The translations under genes and the position numbers were made by a program. Shown here piece after piece: positions 1 to 9,059 of a stretch of 64,000 bases of DNA. The notes beneath the pieces are model-generated. The model was not told the origin of the DNA. It did no database searches and saw nothing but the letters and a program-made list of their open reading frames with translations. Numbering within the stretch: position 1 is the stretch's first letter; each line of letters begins with the position of its first letter. The stretch covers positions 130,001-194,000 of the forward strand of contig NZ_CP025536.1 of NCBI RefSeq assembly GCF_002953735.1, written 5' to 3'. The stretch comes from Streptococcus pluranimalium (GTDB lineage Bacteria > Bacillota > Bacilli > Lactobacillales > Streptococcaceae).

Positions 1-317
1 CCGTAGGTATGTGGGAGAGTCGCCATAAGCGTATAGGTGGTCTTTCAGGCGGTCAAAAACAACGTGTAGTTATTGCGAGAATGTTTGCTTCTGATCCAGA
101 TATCTTTGTTTTGGATGAGCCAACTACAGGGATGGATGCTAGCACACTGAATAATTTTTATAGACTAATGCATCACAGTGCTAAGAAACATGGAAAAGCG
201 GTTTTAATGATAACCCATGATCCTGAAGAAGTCGCTGAATATGCTGATAGGAATATTCACTTAGTGAGAGATCAATCTTCTCCGTGGCGCTGTTTTAATA
301 TTCATGAGGAGGAATAA
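1..317 (+). CDS. adcC: Zinc ABC transporter ATP-binding protein AdcC (3' part)
   Basis: C-terminal part of an ABC ATPase; the reading frame is open to the left edge, so the start lies outside the window. Visible are the signature motif LSGGQKQR, Walker B with D-loop ([13 protein letters not shown]) and the switch histidine (MITHD). The Walker A half is missing. The gene ends 2 bases before a seven-helix permease of the AdcB/ZnuB type, which is the basis for calling it AdcC, the ATPase that powers Zn(II) (and Mn) import in streptococci. The operon would normally start with the MarR regulator adcR upstream. Family assignment is firm; substrate is inferred from the neighbour. Confidence 0.85.
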   Translation, partial: VGMWESRHKRIGGLSGGQKQRVVIARMFASDPDIFVLDEPTTGMDASTLNNFYRLMHHSAKKHGKAVLMITHDPEEVAEYADRNIHLVRDQSSPWRCFNIHEEE

Positions 318-319
318 AA

Positions 320-1147
320 ATGACTGTTATTTCAGAAATGCTTTCTTATGAATTTATGCAACGTGCTGTTCTAGCTATTGTTGCAATGAGTTTATTTGCT
401 CCTCTTTTGGGTCTGTTTTTGATGTTGCGGCGTCAAAGTTTAATGAGTGATACGCTGAGCCATGTTTCCTTAGCGGGTGTTGCATTTGGTATCTTGTTGG
501 GGGTTTCAACCACATGGATGACGATTGTTGTAGTAATTTTTGCTTCGATGCTTTTAGAATATTTAAGAGTAGTTTATAAGCATTATATGGAGATTTCTAC
601 AGCGATACTTATGTCCCTAGGTTTGGCTATCTCGTTATTGATTACGAGTAAATCGGACAATAGTTCTGGGGTTAATCTAGAACAATACTTGTTCGGATCA
701 ATTATTACGATTAATCAAGAACAGGTCATTGCTCTGTTTTTCATTGCTAGTCTTGTGTTAGTCTTATCTGCCTTTTTTATTCGCCCCATGTATATGTTGA
801 CTTTTGATGAAGACACTGCTTTGGTTGATGGCTTACCTGTTAGGTTAATGTCATTAGTGTTCAATATCATTACAGGTGTTGCTATTGCTTTAATGATCCC
901 GGCTGCGGGGGCGTTATTGGTTTCCACTATTATGGTTTTACCAGCAAGTATTGGTATACGAGTTGGTAAATCCTTTAAGGCAGTTATTATCAGTTCGATT
1001 ATCATTGGATTTATCGGTATGCTTTTAGGAGTTATATTATCTTATATCTGGGAGACACCAGCGAGTGCGACGATTACAGTTATTTTTATTGCTATTTTTC
1101 TGAGCGTTAGTTTGTTGACAGCTTTGACTCGAAAAATAGCTTCATGA
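320..1147 (+). CDS. adcB: Zinc ABC transporter permease AdcB
   Basis: 275-residue membrane protein with seven to eight hydrophobic segments, typical of the ABC-3 (ZnuB/TroC/AdcB) permease family. It passes Zn(II) across the membrane, driven by AdcC. The ATG at 320 follows a GAGGAGG ribosome site inside the end of adcC, so the two genes are translationally linked. In streptococci the operon order is adcR-adcC-adcB and the zinc-binding lipoprotein adcA can lie elsewhere; none follows here. A strong inverted repeat at 1264-1294 ends the unit. Mn or Fe family members look similar, so zinc is a family-level inference. Confidence 0.88.
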   Translation: MTVISEMLSYEFMQRAVLAIVAMSLFAPLLGLFLMLRRQSLMSDTLSHVSLAGVAFGILLGVSTTWMTIVVVIFASMLLEYLRVVYKHYMEISTAILMSLGLAISLLITSKSDNSSGVNLEQYLFGSIITINQEQVIALFFIASLVLVLSAFFIRPMYMLTFDEDTALVDGLPVRLMSLVFNIITGVAIALMIPAAGALLVSTIMVLPASIGIRVGKSFKAVIISSIIIGFIGMLLGVILSYIWETPASATITVIFIAIFLSVSLLTALTRKIAS

Positions 1148-1263
1148 GTATGAAACGCTGGCTATGAAATATTACTCTATGTCATATTATTTGATCATTC
1201 TAGAGTATTTAAACGCTAGGTATCAAGACAGTGTTTTGTGATTAATGAAGCGATTAAGTATAA

Positions 1264-1302
1264 AATCCCCTTCTCCAATTTGGAGAAGGGGATTGATTGT
1301 TT
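1264..1302. terminator. Bidirectional terminator adcB / tyrS
   Basis: Perfect 15-bp arms (left 1264-1278, right 1280-1294; core CCCCTTCTCC / GGAGAAGGGG) between two convergent genes. The T-rich tail is better on the plus side. Confidence 0.85.
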
Positions 1303-2559
1303 TTAGTAGGTAAGTACGAAATATTTCTTTTTACCACGACGGATGACAGTTAATTCTTGATCAATTTTATCATTATCAGATAAAGTGTATGTTAAATCCT
1401 GCATACGATCACCATTGATGTAAATAGCTCCGTTTTGAACATCTTCACGTGCTTGACGTTTTGATGGTGAGATTCCTGACTTCACAAGGATTTCAACAAT
1501 ATTTAGGTCGTCTTCAGCATCAACCGAATAGTTAGGAACATTGCTTAGTCCTTGTTTTAATTCTGATGCAGATAGGTTTTTGATATTTCCTGCGAAGAGT
1601 TGTTCAGTGATATTGAGCGCTTGGCGGTAAGCTTCTTCACCGTGGACGAGGGTAACAACTTCTTTGGCTAATATTTTTTGGGCCAGTCGTTCATGACGTG
1701 CGGCATCAAATTGTTTTTCAATAGCAGCAATCTCATCTAGTGATAGGAAGGTGAAAATTTTTAAGAATCGAACAGCATCGTCATCCATAACATTAAGCCA
1801 GAATTGATACATTTCGTATGGTGAAGTTTTATCAGCGTCAAGCCACACAGCATTGCCTTCTGATTTACCAAATTTTTTACCTGTAGCGTCTGTAATAAGG
1901 GGCACTGTGAGAACATGTCCAGTTTTATCGGCTTTACGGCGGAGCAACTCAGTTCCAGCTGTCATATTACCCCATTGGTCTGAACCACCGATTTGAAGTG
2001 TGACGTTGTGTTTTTGGTTTAACTCATAAAAGTCGTAACCTTGCATGATTTGATAAGCGAATTCTGTATAAGAGATACCAGTTTCAATCCGTTTTTTAAC
2101 AGATTCTTTGCTCATCATATAGTTAACGGTAAAGTATTTTCCAACATCTCGAAGGAAATCAATGAAACTAACAGAGCCGAACCAGTCATAGTTATTAACC
2201 ATCTCAGCTTTATTATTTCCGCTTTCAAAATCAAGGAAGTGAGAAAGTTGTCCTTGGATTTTGTCAACCCAACCATCAACAGTATCTTTGGTTTGTAAGC
2301 TACGTTCAGCATCTTTGAAAGATGGGTCTCCGATGAGTCCTGTAGCACCACCAACAAGGGCGTACGGTTTGTGTCCAGCTAATTGGAGGCGTCTTGATGT
2401 AAGGATAGCAACCAAGTGACCAAGATGCAATGAATCAGCTGTTGGATCATAACCAGTGTAGTAAGAAACTGGTCCTTCTGTGAGGGATTTGACAAGAGCT
2501 TCTTCATCAGTCGTTTGGAAGACTAAGCCTCTTTCTTTTAACTCTTCAAAAATGTTCAT
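1303..2559 (-). CDS. tyrS: Tyrosyl-tRNA synthetase
   Basis: 418-residue class I aminoacyl-tRNA synthetase that charges tRNA-Tyr with tyrosine in the cytoplasm. The HIGH motif appears as HLGH (residues 45-48), the KMSKS loop as KFGKS, and the C-terminus is an S4-type RNA-binding domain. The frame is open for 20 more codons upstream, but the start at 2559 gives the conserved N-terminus [11 protein letters not shown] and follows GGAGGCTT at 2562-2569, so the longer form is rejected. It is monocistronic, with its own extended -10 promoter, and divergent from pbp1b with about 100 bp between them. There is no room for a T-box leader, which some Firmicutes tyrS genes carry. Confidence 0.97.
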   Translation of the reverse strand: MNIFEELKERGLVFQTTDEEALVKSLTEGPVSYYTGYDPTADSLHLGHLVAILTSRRLQLAGHKPYALVGGATGLIGDPSFKDAERSLQTKDTVDGWVDKIQGQLSHFLDFESGNNKAEMVNNYDWFGSVSFIDFLRDVGKYFTVNYMMSKESVKKRIETGISYTEFAYQIMQGYDFYELNQKHNVTLQIGGSDQWGNMTAGTELLRRKADKTGHVLTVPLITDATGKKFGKSEGNAVWLDADKTSPYEMYQFWLNVMDDDAVRFLKIFTFLSLDEIAAIEKQFDAARHERLAQKILAKEVVTLVHGEEAYRQALNITEQLFAGNIKNLSASELKQGLSNVPNYSVDAEDDLNIVEILVKSGISPSKRQAREDVQNGAIYINGDRMQDLTYTLSDNDKIDQELTVIRRGKKKYFVLTY

Positions 2560-2593
2560 GTAAGCCTCCAAAATAAGTTTTATACTATCCTTA

Positions 2594-2602
2594 ATTATAT
2601 CA
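2594..2602 (-). promoter_or_regulatory. tyrS extended -10 promoter
   Basis: On the minus strand this reads TGATATAAT, a perfect -10 with the TGn extension, about 35 bases before the tyrS start. No good -35 is visible. Confidence 0.6.
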
Positions 2603-2637
2603 GAAATACTTTGCCCCATGCAAGCTATATAGAAGTT

Positions 2638-2646
2638 TGGTATAAT
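2638..2646 (+). promoter_or_regulatory. pbp1b extended -10 promoter
   Basis: TGGTATAAT sits 17 bases before the chosen ATG at 2664, so the mRNA leader is only about 10 bases and consists mainly of the ribosome site GATGAGG. Confidence 0.65.
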
Positions 2647-2663
2647 GTTTGATGAGGTATTTT

Positions 2664-5069
2664 ATGTCTAATTTTAAGAAAAAATCACGTTCTTGGTTAC
2701 AAAAGGGAAAGCAGAGTCTTTCCTTAAGGGGACCGAGACATAAAACAAATCGTTCTACTAAGAAAACGTCAGATCGTGGCTGGTTTATGACAGATGGTTT
2801 GTCTATTTTGTTACGTATTACGAAACTATTATCTAATTTTATTTATATTATCGTTTTGCTTTTTGTCATGTTAGGTATTGGTCTTGGTTTTGGGTATTTA
2901 GCAAGTCAAATTGATGGTGTTAAAGTACCCAATAAATCGGAGCTTATCAAAAAAGTTGAGACGGGTTCACTGATTTCTCGGTTATCCTATTCTGACGGTT
3001 CTTTAATTTCAGATGTTGATACGGACCTTTTACGTACACCCGTGCCTAGTGAGTCTATTTCTGAAAATTTAAAAAATGCTATTGTTTCAACTGAAGACGA
3101 GAATTTTAAGACGCATAATGGTGTTGTTCCCAAGGCTGTTTTTAGAGCTCTAATGTCGTCTCTTTTAGGTATTGGTGAGTCTAGTGGGGGTTCTACCTTG
3201 ACGCAACAACTTCTGAAGCAGCAAATTTTAGGAGATGATCCGACATTTAAGCGTAAAGCTAAAGAAATTATCTATGCTCTTTCTTTAGAAAAAGATATGG
3301 ATAAAGATGCTATTTTAACATCTTATTTGAATGTATCACCATTTGGACGAAATAATAAGGGACAAAATATCGCTGGCGTCGAAGAAGCAGCTCAAGGGAT
3401 TTTTGGTAAATCTGCTGCAGAGTTAACTGTTCCACAGGCTGCTTTTATAGCGGGCTTGCCACAAAGTCCAATTGTGTATTCTCCTTATAATGGAGATGGC
3501 CGTTTGAAGTCAGATGAAGATTTATCATTTGGATTAACGCGGGCGAGCAATGTTCTTTATAACATGTACCGTGAAGGTTATCTAACTGAAGCGGAGTATA
3601 AGTCTTATAAATCTTATGATTTGAAACAAGATTTTATAGCTTCTGATACAGTAGAAGCTTCGAAGCATGATTATCTTTATTACTCGGTGATGCAGGAAGC
3701 TAAGGGAATCATGTACGATTATTTAGTAAAAAAAGATGGTGTATCTACTCAAGATTTGAAAAATGATGTGACTAAGGCGGCTTATGAAGAACGTGCTTTG
3801 GAGGAACTTCAAACAGGGGGATATCAAGTCACCACTACTATTAATAAACCTATTTATGATGCCATGCAAAATGCTGTTAACCAGTATGGATCTATTTTAG
3901 ATGATGGTACTGGTCGTACTGAAGTTGGGAATGTTTTGATTGATAATAGGACAGGAGGTGTTCTTGGTTTTATAGGTGGTAGGGATTATAAAACTAATCA
4001 AAATAACCATGCTTTTGATACATTGAGATCACCAGGTTCTGCGATTAAACCTTTACTTGCCTATGGTCCTGCTATTGATCAAGGTTTAATGGGGAGTGCA
4101 AGTATATTATCTAATTACCCAACGACTTATTCTAGTGGTCAAAAAATTATGCACGTGGATGATGAAGGGACAGCTATGGTGACGCTTCAAGAAGCGCTCA
4201 ATACTTCTTGGAATATTCCTGCCTTTTGGACTTATAAATTATTACAAAATAAAGGGGTAGACGTTGAAGCTTACATGACCAAGATGGGTATCTCAATTGA
4301 TAACTATGATATCGAGAGCTTGCCACTCGGAGGTGGCATTGGCATGTCGGTGGAACAGATGGCAAATGGCTATCAAATGATTGCTAATAATGGAGCTTAT
4401 ATTCGTGCCCATTTAGTTGATAAAATTGTAAATCATGAAGGTGAGGTTGTTTATCAGCATAAAGCAGAGCCTGTTCAGGTCTTCTCTAAAGCAACGGCAA
4501 CAATTTTACAAGAATTACTTCGAGGACCAATTGATTCAGGGATAACGACTCAGTTTAAGAATCGCTTGCAGTCCTTGAATGGGGGTCTAGCTAATGCAGA
4601 CTGGATTGGTAAAACCGGAACCACTAATGACTATTCAGATGTTTGGTTGGCACTTGCGACACCTAAAGTATCTCTAGCTTCATGGGCTGGACATGATAAT
4701 AATGATTCTTTAGCTAAAATGACTGGTTATGATAATCATTCAAATTACTTAGCTAATTTGGTTAATGCGATTAATCAAGCGGATCCAAGTGTTTTTGGTA
4801 ATGGTCAAAAGTTCTCGTTGGATCCAAGTGTTATCAAATCTACTGTCAATAAACAAACAGGTTTGAAACCTGGAACAGCTTCGGAAAATGATCGTCGTTA
4901 TACGATTAGTGGTAATACGACAACTAGCTACTGGGCTAAAAATGGTGCTGGCAACATGACTTATCGCTTTGGTATTGGTGGTACGGATAGTGATTACCAA
5001 AAAGCTTGGAATAGTATTATTGGTGGTGGTAGTCAGTCAACGATCATAAGAAGAAATAACCGTCGATAG
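2664..5069 (+). CDS. pbp1b: Class A penicillin-binding protein 1b
   Basis: 801-residue bifunctional peptidoglycan synthase. A basic cytoplasmic tail is followed by one membrane anchor (about residues 50-80), then a GT51 glycosyltransferase (EDENFKTHNG, GGSTLTQQLLKQ) and a penicillin-binding transpeptidase with SAIK (catalytic Ser459), SWN and KTGTT (about residue 650). It polymerises and crosslinks glycan strands outside the membrane. The start at 2664 is preferred over upstream TTG/ATG codons at 2649/2652 because GAGG at 2654-2657 sits 6 bases before it. The C-terminus is Ser/Gly/Asn-rich and ends in basic residues. Confidence 0.95.
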   Translation: MSNFKKKSRSWLQKGKQSLSLRGPRHKTNRSTKKTSDRGWFMTDGLSILLRITKLLSNFIYIIVLLFVMLGIGLGFGYLASQIDGVKVPNKSELIKKVETGSLISRLSYSDGSLISDVDTDLLRTPVPSESISENLKNAIVSTEDENFKTHNGVVPKAVFRALMSSLLGIGESSGGSTLTQQLLKQQILGDDPTFKRKAKEIIYALSLEKDMDKDAILTSYLNVSPFGRNNKGQNIAGVEEAAQGIFGKSAAELTVPQAAFIAGLPQSPIVYSPYNGDGRLKSDEDLSFGLTRASNVLYNMYREGYLTEAEYKSYKSYDLKQDFIASDTVEASKHDYLYYSVMQEAKGIMYDYLVKKDGVSTQDLKNDVTKAAYEERALEELQTGGYQVTTTINKPIYDAMQNAVNQYGSILDDGTGRTEVGNVLIDNRTGGVLGFIGGRDYKTNQNNHAFDTLRSPGSAIKPLLAYGPAIDQGLMGSASILSNYPTTYSSGQKIMHVDDEGTAMVTLQEALNTSWNIPAFWTYKLLQNKGVDVEAYMTKMGISIDNYDIESLPLGGGIGMSVEQMANGYQMIANNGAYIRAHLVDKIVNHEGEVVYQHKAEPVQVFSKATATILQELLRGPIDSGITTQFKNRLQSLNGGLANADWIGKTGTTNDYSDVWLALATPKVSLASWAGHDNNDSLAKMTGYDNHSNYLANLVNAINQADPSVFGNGQKFSLDPSVIKSTVNKQTGLKPGTASENDRRYTISGNTTTSYWAKNGAGNMTYRFGIGGTDSDYQKAWNSIIGGGSQSTIIRRNNRR

Positions 5070-5071
5070 AC

Positions 5072-5100
5072 TTGATTTTTAAGAGAAATAGTGTTATAAT
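5072..5100 (+). promoter_or_regulatory. Promoter of a short transcript after pbp1b
   Basis: TTGATT (5072-5077), a 17-bp spacer and TATAAT (5095-5100), immediately after the pbp1b stop. The predicted start is near 5107. It is too far from rpoB to be its only promoter, because a terminator-like hairpin follows at 5157-5202. Confidence 0.6.
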
Positions 5101-5106
5101 ATGAAT

Positions 5107-5202
5107 ATCTATTTGACGTTTAATCACGGTTGAAATATTGTCCAACCGTGGCATAAAGCAGTTAAATCATACTTTAAGGAGTCCGATTTAGCTGCTCTTT
5201 TT
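5107..5202 (+). ncRNA. Candidate small RNA between pbp1b and rpoB
   Basis: A near-consensus promoter, about 95 bases with two hairpins, and a terminator form a complete small transcription unit with no ORF. Hairpin 1 has 8-bp arms, CACGGTTG (5125-5132) and CAACCGTG (5143-5150). Hairpin 2 is the terminator stem; its loop exposes the Shine-Dalgarno-like ACTTTAAGGAGT. It could instead be an attenuated leader of rpoB. I do not recognise a known RNA family. Confidence 0.4.
5157..5202 (+). terminator. Terminator or attenuator upstream of rpoB
   Basis: Arms AGCAGTTAAATC (5157-5168) and GATTTAGCTGCT (5185-5196) pair over 12 bp with one G-U, followed by CTTTTTG. Confidence 0.65.
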
Positions 5203-5370
5203 GTGCCTATTTTCGGTATTTTTATGATATGTAACAAACATTTAAAGATTCTGAAAATTGATTGACATCAAGAATGTTAAAGAAGTTATTTTACATAATC
5301 ATGTTAAATTAACTTCCTCATTAAACTCGAACGATTTTCGTTCATAACTCATTTAATAAAGGAGTAAGAC
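5203..5370 (+). promoter_or_regulatory. rpoB upstream region
   Basis: This 168-base AT-rich stretch must hold the main rpoBC promoter. A consensus -35 TTGACA lies at 5262-5267 but no matching -10 is at ideal spacing (weak TATTTT at 5287). A CodY-box-like 15-mer lies at 5245-5259 (13/15). A small hairpin GAACGA-TTT-TCGTTC lies at 5329-5343, just before the ribosome site AAAGGAG (5358-5364). Confidence 0.4.
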
Positions 5371-8300
5371 TTGGCAGGACATGACGTTCAATACGGGAAA
5401 CATCGTACCCGTCGTAGTTTTTCAAGAATCAAAGAAGTTCTTGATTTACCTAACTTAATTGAAATTCAAACAGATTCATTCCAAGATTTCTTGGATAACA
5501 GCTTGCGTGAAGTATTTGAGGATGTACTTCCAATTTCAAACTTCACAGATACTATGGAGTTGGAATTTGTTGGCTATGAATTAAAAGAACCTAAGTACAC
5601 ACTTGAAGAAGCGCGTGCACATGATGCTCACTATTCTGTCCCTTTGTTTGTGACTTTCCGTTTGATCAACAAAGAGACTGGTGAAATTAAAACCCAAGAA
5701 GTCTTCTTTGGAGACCTTCCTTACATGACAGAAATGGGTACTTTCATCATCAATGGTGCTGAACGTATCATCGTTTCTCAATTGGTTCGCTCACCAGGTG
5801 TTTATTTCAATGACAAGGTTGATAAAAACGGTAAAGTTGGTTACGGTTCAACTGTAATCCCTAACCGTGGTGCATGGCTTGAGCTTGAGACAGATGCTAA
5901 AGATATCGCTCATACCCGTATCGACCGTACCCGTAAGATTCCATTCACAACTCTTGTTCGTGCTCTCGGTTTCTCTGGTGATGATGAAATCATTGATATT
6001 TTTGGTGATGGCGAATTAGTTCGTAACACTATCGAAAAAGATATCCATAAAAATCCAAATGATTCACGTACTGACGAAGCTCTTAAAGAAATCTATGAGC
6101 GTCTTCGTCCGGGTGAGCCTAAGACTGCTGATTCATCACGTAGCTTGTTGACAGCACGTTTCTTCGACCCACGTCGTTATGACTTGGCTGCTGTTGGTCG
6201 TTACAAAATCAACAAAAAACTTAACGTGAAGACACGTCTTCTTGGACAAACCATTGCTGAAAACTTGATTGACAGTGAAACAGGTGAAATCCTTGTTGAA
6301 GCTGGTACAGTTATGACTCGTGAAATCATTGACTCCATTGCTGAGCATTTGGACGGTGATTTGAACAAGTTTGTTTACACACCAAATGATTATGCGGTTG
6401 TCACAGAGCCAGTTGTGCTTCAAAAATTCAAAGTGGTTGCACCTACTGATCCAGATCGTACAGTTACAATCGTTGGTAATGCTAACCCAGATGACAAGGT
6501 TCGTGCTTTGACACCGGCAGATATCTTGGCTGAAATGTCATACTTCCTTAATCTTGCAGAAGGTCTTGGAAAAGTGGATGATATTGACCACTTGGGTAAC
6601 CGTCGTATTCGTGCGGTTGGTGAGCTTCTTGCTAACCAATTCCGTATTGGTCTTGCACGTATGGAACGTAATGTTCGTGAGCGTATGTCCGTACAAGACA
6701 ACGATGTGTTAACGCCACAACAAATCATCAATATTCGTCCAGTAACAGCTGCGATTAAAGAATTCTTTGGTTCATCACAGTTGTCACAGTTCATGGACCA
6801 ACATAATCCACTTTCTGAGCTATCTCACAAACGCCGTTTGTCAGCCCTTGGACCTGGTGGTTTGACACGTGACCGTGCTGGCTATGAAGTACGTGACGTG
6901 CACTATACTCACTACGGTCGTATGTGCCCCATTGAGACACCTGAAGGACCAAATATCGGTTTGATCAATAACTTGTCTTCATACGGACACCTGAATAAGT
7001 ATGGCTTTATTCAAACGCCTTACCGTAAGGTTGATCGTACGACTGGTCAAGTCACAAATGAAATCGTTTGGTTGACTGCGGATGAAGAAGATGAGTACAC
7101 AGTAGCTCAGGCTAACTCAAAACTTAATGAAGACGGTACTTTTGCGGAAGAAATCGTCATGGGTCGTCATCAAGGTGTCAACCAAGAATACCCAGCTCAT
7201 CTAGCTGATTTCATGGATGTTTCACCTAAGCAAGTAGTTGCCGTTGCGACAGCATGTATTCCATTCTTGGAAAACGATGACTCCAACCGTGCTCTCATGG
7301 GTGCCAACATGCAACGTCAGGCTGTGCCATTGATTGATCCTAAAGCACCTTATGTTGGTACTGGTATGGAATATCAAGCAGCCCACGACTCAGGAGCAGC
7401 GATTATTGCTCAACATGATGGTAAAGTTGTCTTCTCAGATGCTGAAAAAGTGGAAGTTCGTCGTGAAGATGGTTCGCTTGATGTTTATCATGTGACAAAA
7501 TTCCGTCGTTCAAACTCAGGAACTGCTTACAACCAACGCACACTTGTTAAAGTTGGTGACATGGTTGAAAAAGGTGATTTCATCGCAGATGGTCCATCTA
7601 TGGAAAATGGTGAAATGGCCCTTGGTCAAAACCCAGTTGTTGCTTACATGACATGGGAAGGTTACAACTTTGAGGATGCCGTTATCATGTCTGAACGTCT
7701 TGTGAAAGAGGATGTTTACACATCTGTTCACTTAGAAGAATTCGAATCAGAAACACGTGATACCAAGTTAGGTCCTGAAGAAATCACACGCGAAATTCCA
7801 AACGTTGGTGAAGAGGCGCTCAAAGACCTCGACGAAATGGGTATTATCCGTATTGGTGCTGAGGTTAAAGAAGGTGATATTCTTGTTGGTAAAGTAACAC
7901 CTAAGGGTGAAAAAGATCTTTCTGCAGAAGAACGTCTCTTGCACGCTATCTTTGGAGATAAATCACGTGAAGTTCGTGATACATCTCTTCGTGTTCCTCA
8001 TGGTGGTGACGGTATCGTTCGTGATGTGAAAATCTTTACACGTGCTAACGGTGATGAATTGCAATCAGGTGTAAACATGCTTGTTCGTGTTTATATCGCA
8101 CAAAAACGTAAGATTAAAGTTGGAGATAAAATGGCCGGTCGTCACGGTAACAAGGGTGTCGTTTCACGTATTGTACCAGTAGAAGACATGCCGTATCTTC
8201 CAGATGGAACACCTGTTGATATCATGCTTAACCCTCTTGGGGTGCCATCTCGTATGAATATCGGTCAGGTTATGGAACTTCACTTAGGTATGGCTGCTCG

Positions 8301-8940
8301 TAACTTGGGTATCCACATCGCAACGCCAGTGTTTGATGGAGCTACTTCAGAAGATCTCTGGGCTACTGTTGAAGAAGCTGGTATGGATAGCGATGCTAAG
8401 ACTGTCCTTTATGATGGTCGTACTGGTGAACCATTTGATAACCGTGTGTCAGTTGGTGTCATGTATATGATCAAACTTCACCACATGGTTGATGATAAAC
8501 TTCATGCACGTTCAGTTGGACCTTACTCACTTGTTACCCAACAACCGCTGGGTGGTAAAGCACAATTCGGTGGACAACGTTTCGGTGAGATGGAGGTTTG
8601 GGCCCTTGAAGCTTACGGTGCGTCAAATGTCCTTCAAGAAATCTTGACTTATAAGTCAGATGATGTGACTGGTCGTTTGAAAGCTTATGAAGCTATCACC
8701 AAAGGTAAACCAATTCCAAAACCAGGTGTGCCAGAATCATTCCGAGTTCTTGTTAAAGAATTGCAATCTCTTGGTCTTGACATGCGTGTCCTTGATGATG
8801 AAGATAGAGAAGTTGAACTTCGTGATCTTGATGAAGGTGAAGATGATGACGTGATGCACGTTGATGATCTTGAAAAAGCACGTGAAAAACAAGCTAAGGA
8901 ATCAGCAGAATTAGCACAAGCTGCGGCTGAAGATAAATAA
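5371..8940 (+). CDS. rpoB: RNA polymerase beta subunit
   Basis: 1189-residue beta subunit of the core RNA polymerase. It forms the catalytic cleft with RpoC and is the rifamycin target. The rifampicin region ([20 protein letters not shown], residues 471-490) has the residues I expect for a susceptible streptococcus. The gene starts with TTG at 5371, 6 bases after AAAGGAG; there is no in-frame ATG near the conserved N-terminus [11 protein letters not shown], so the rare start is accepted. It has an acidic C-terminal tail. rpoC follows after 119 bases that contain two hairpins. Confidence 0.98.
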   Translation: MAGHDVQYGKHRTRRSFSRIKEVLDLPNLIEIQTDSFQDFLDNSLREVFEDVLPISNFTDTMELEFVGYELKEPKYTLEEARAHDAHYSVPLFVTFRLINKETGEIKTQEVFFGDLPYMTEMGTFIINGAERIIVSQLVRSPGVYFNDKVDKNGKVGYGSTVIPNRGAWLELETDAKDIAHTRIDRTRKIPFTTLVRALGFSGDDEIIDIFGDGELVRNTIEKDIHKNPNDSRTDEALKEIYERLRPGEPKTADSSRSLLTARFFDPRRYDLAAVGRYKINKKLNVKTRLLGQTIAENLIDSETGEILVEAGTVMTREIIDSIAEHLDGDLNKFVYTPNDYAVVTEPVVLQKFKVVAPTDPDRTVTIVGNANPDDKVRALTPADILAEMSYFLNLAEGLGKVDDIDHLGNRRIRAVGELLANQFRIGLARMERNVRERMSVQDNDVLTPQQIINIRPVTAAIKEFFGSSQLSQFMDQHNPLSELSHKRRLSALGPGGLTRDRAGYEVRDVHYTHYGRMCPIETPEGPNIGLINNLSSYGHLNKYGFIQTPYRKVDRTTGQVTNEIVWLTADEEDEYTVAQANSKLNEDGTFAEEIVMGRHQGVNQEYPAHLADFMDVSPKQVVAVATACIPFLENDDSNRALMGANMQRQAVPLIDPKAPYVGTGMEYQAAHDSGAAIIAQHDGKVVFSDAEKVEVRREDGSLDVYHVTKFRRSNSGTAYNQRTLVKVGDMVEKGDFIADGPSMENGEMALGQNPVVAYMTWEGYNFEDAVIMSERLVKEDVYTSVHLEEFESETRDTKLGPEEITREIPNVGEEALKDLDEMGIIRIGAEVKEGDILVGKVTPKGEKDLSAEERLLHAIFGDKSREVRDTSLRVPHGGDGIVRDVKIFTRANGDELQSGVNMLVRVYIAQKRKIKVGDKMAGRHGNKGVVSRIVPVEDMPYLPDGTPVDIMLNPLGVPSRMNIGQVMELHLGMAARNLGIHIATPVFDGATSEDLWATVEEAGMDSDAKTVLYDGRTGEPFDNRVSVGVMYMIKLHHMVDDKLHARSVGPYSLVTQQPLGGKAQFGGQRFGEMEVWALEAYGASNVLQEILTYKSDDVTGRLKAYEAITKGKPIPKPGVPESFRVLVKELQSLGLDMRVLDDEDREVELRDLDEGEDDDVMHVDDLEKAREKQAKESAELAQAAAEDK

Positions 8941-8957
8941 TAAAAGATGACATAAAA

Positions 8958-9020
8958 GTTAGTTTTGTATGGTAAAACTAACAAGCTGTTACAAGGTCAG
9001 GTAGTGGATTTCCATTACCT
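8958..9020 (+). other. Two hairpins in the rpoB-rpoC spacer
   Basis: Hairpin A: GTTAGTTTT (8958-8966) with AAAACTAAC (8974-8982), perfect 9 bp. Hairpin B: AGGTAGTGG (8999-9007) with CCATTACCT (9012-9020), one G-U. Neither has a U-run, so they are more likely processing, pausing or stability elements than terminators. Confidence 0.5.
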
Positions 9021-9059
9021 TTGACTGCGTAATATTGATAATGAAGAAAGGTACTATTA

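Noticed and set aside
5078..5094. CiaR-type direct repeat (TTTAAG-N5-TTTAAG) at the small RNA promoter
   Set aside because: Only one TTTAAG is present; the second half does not match, so this is not a csRNA by that criterion.
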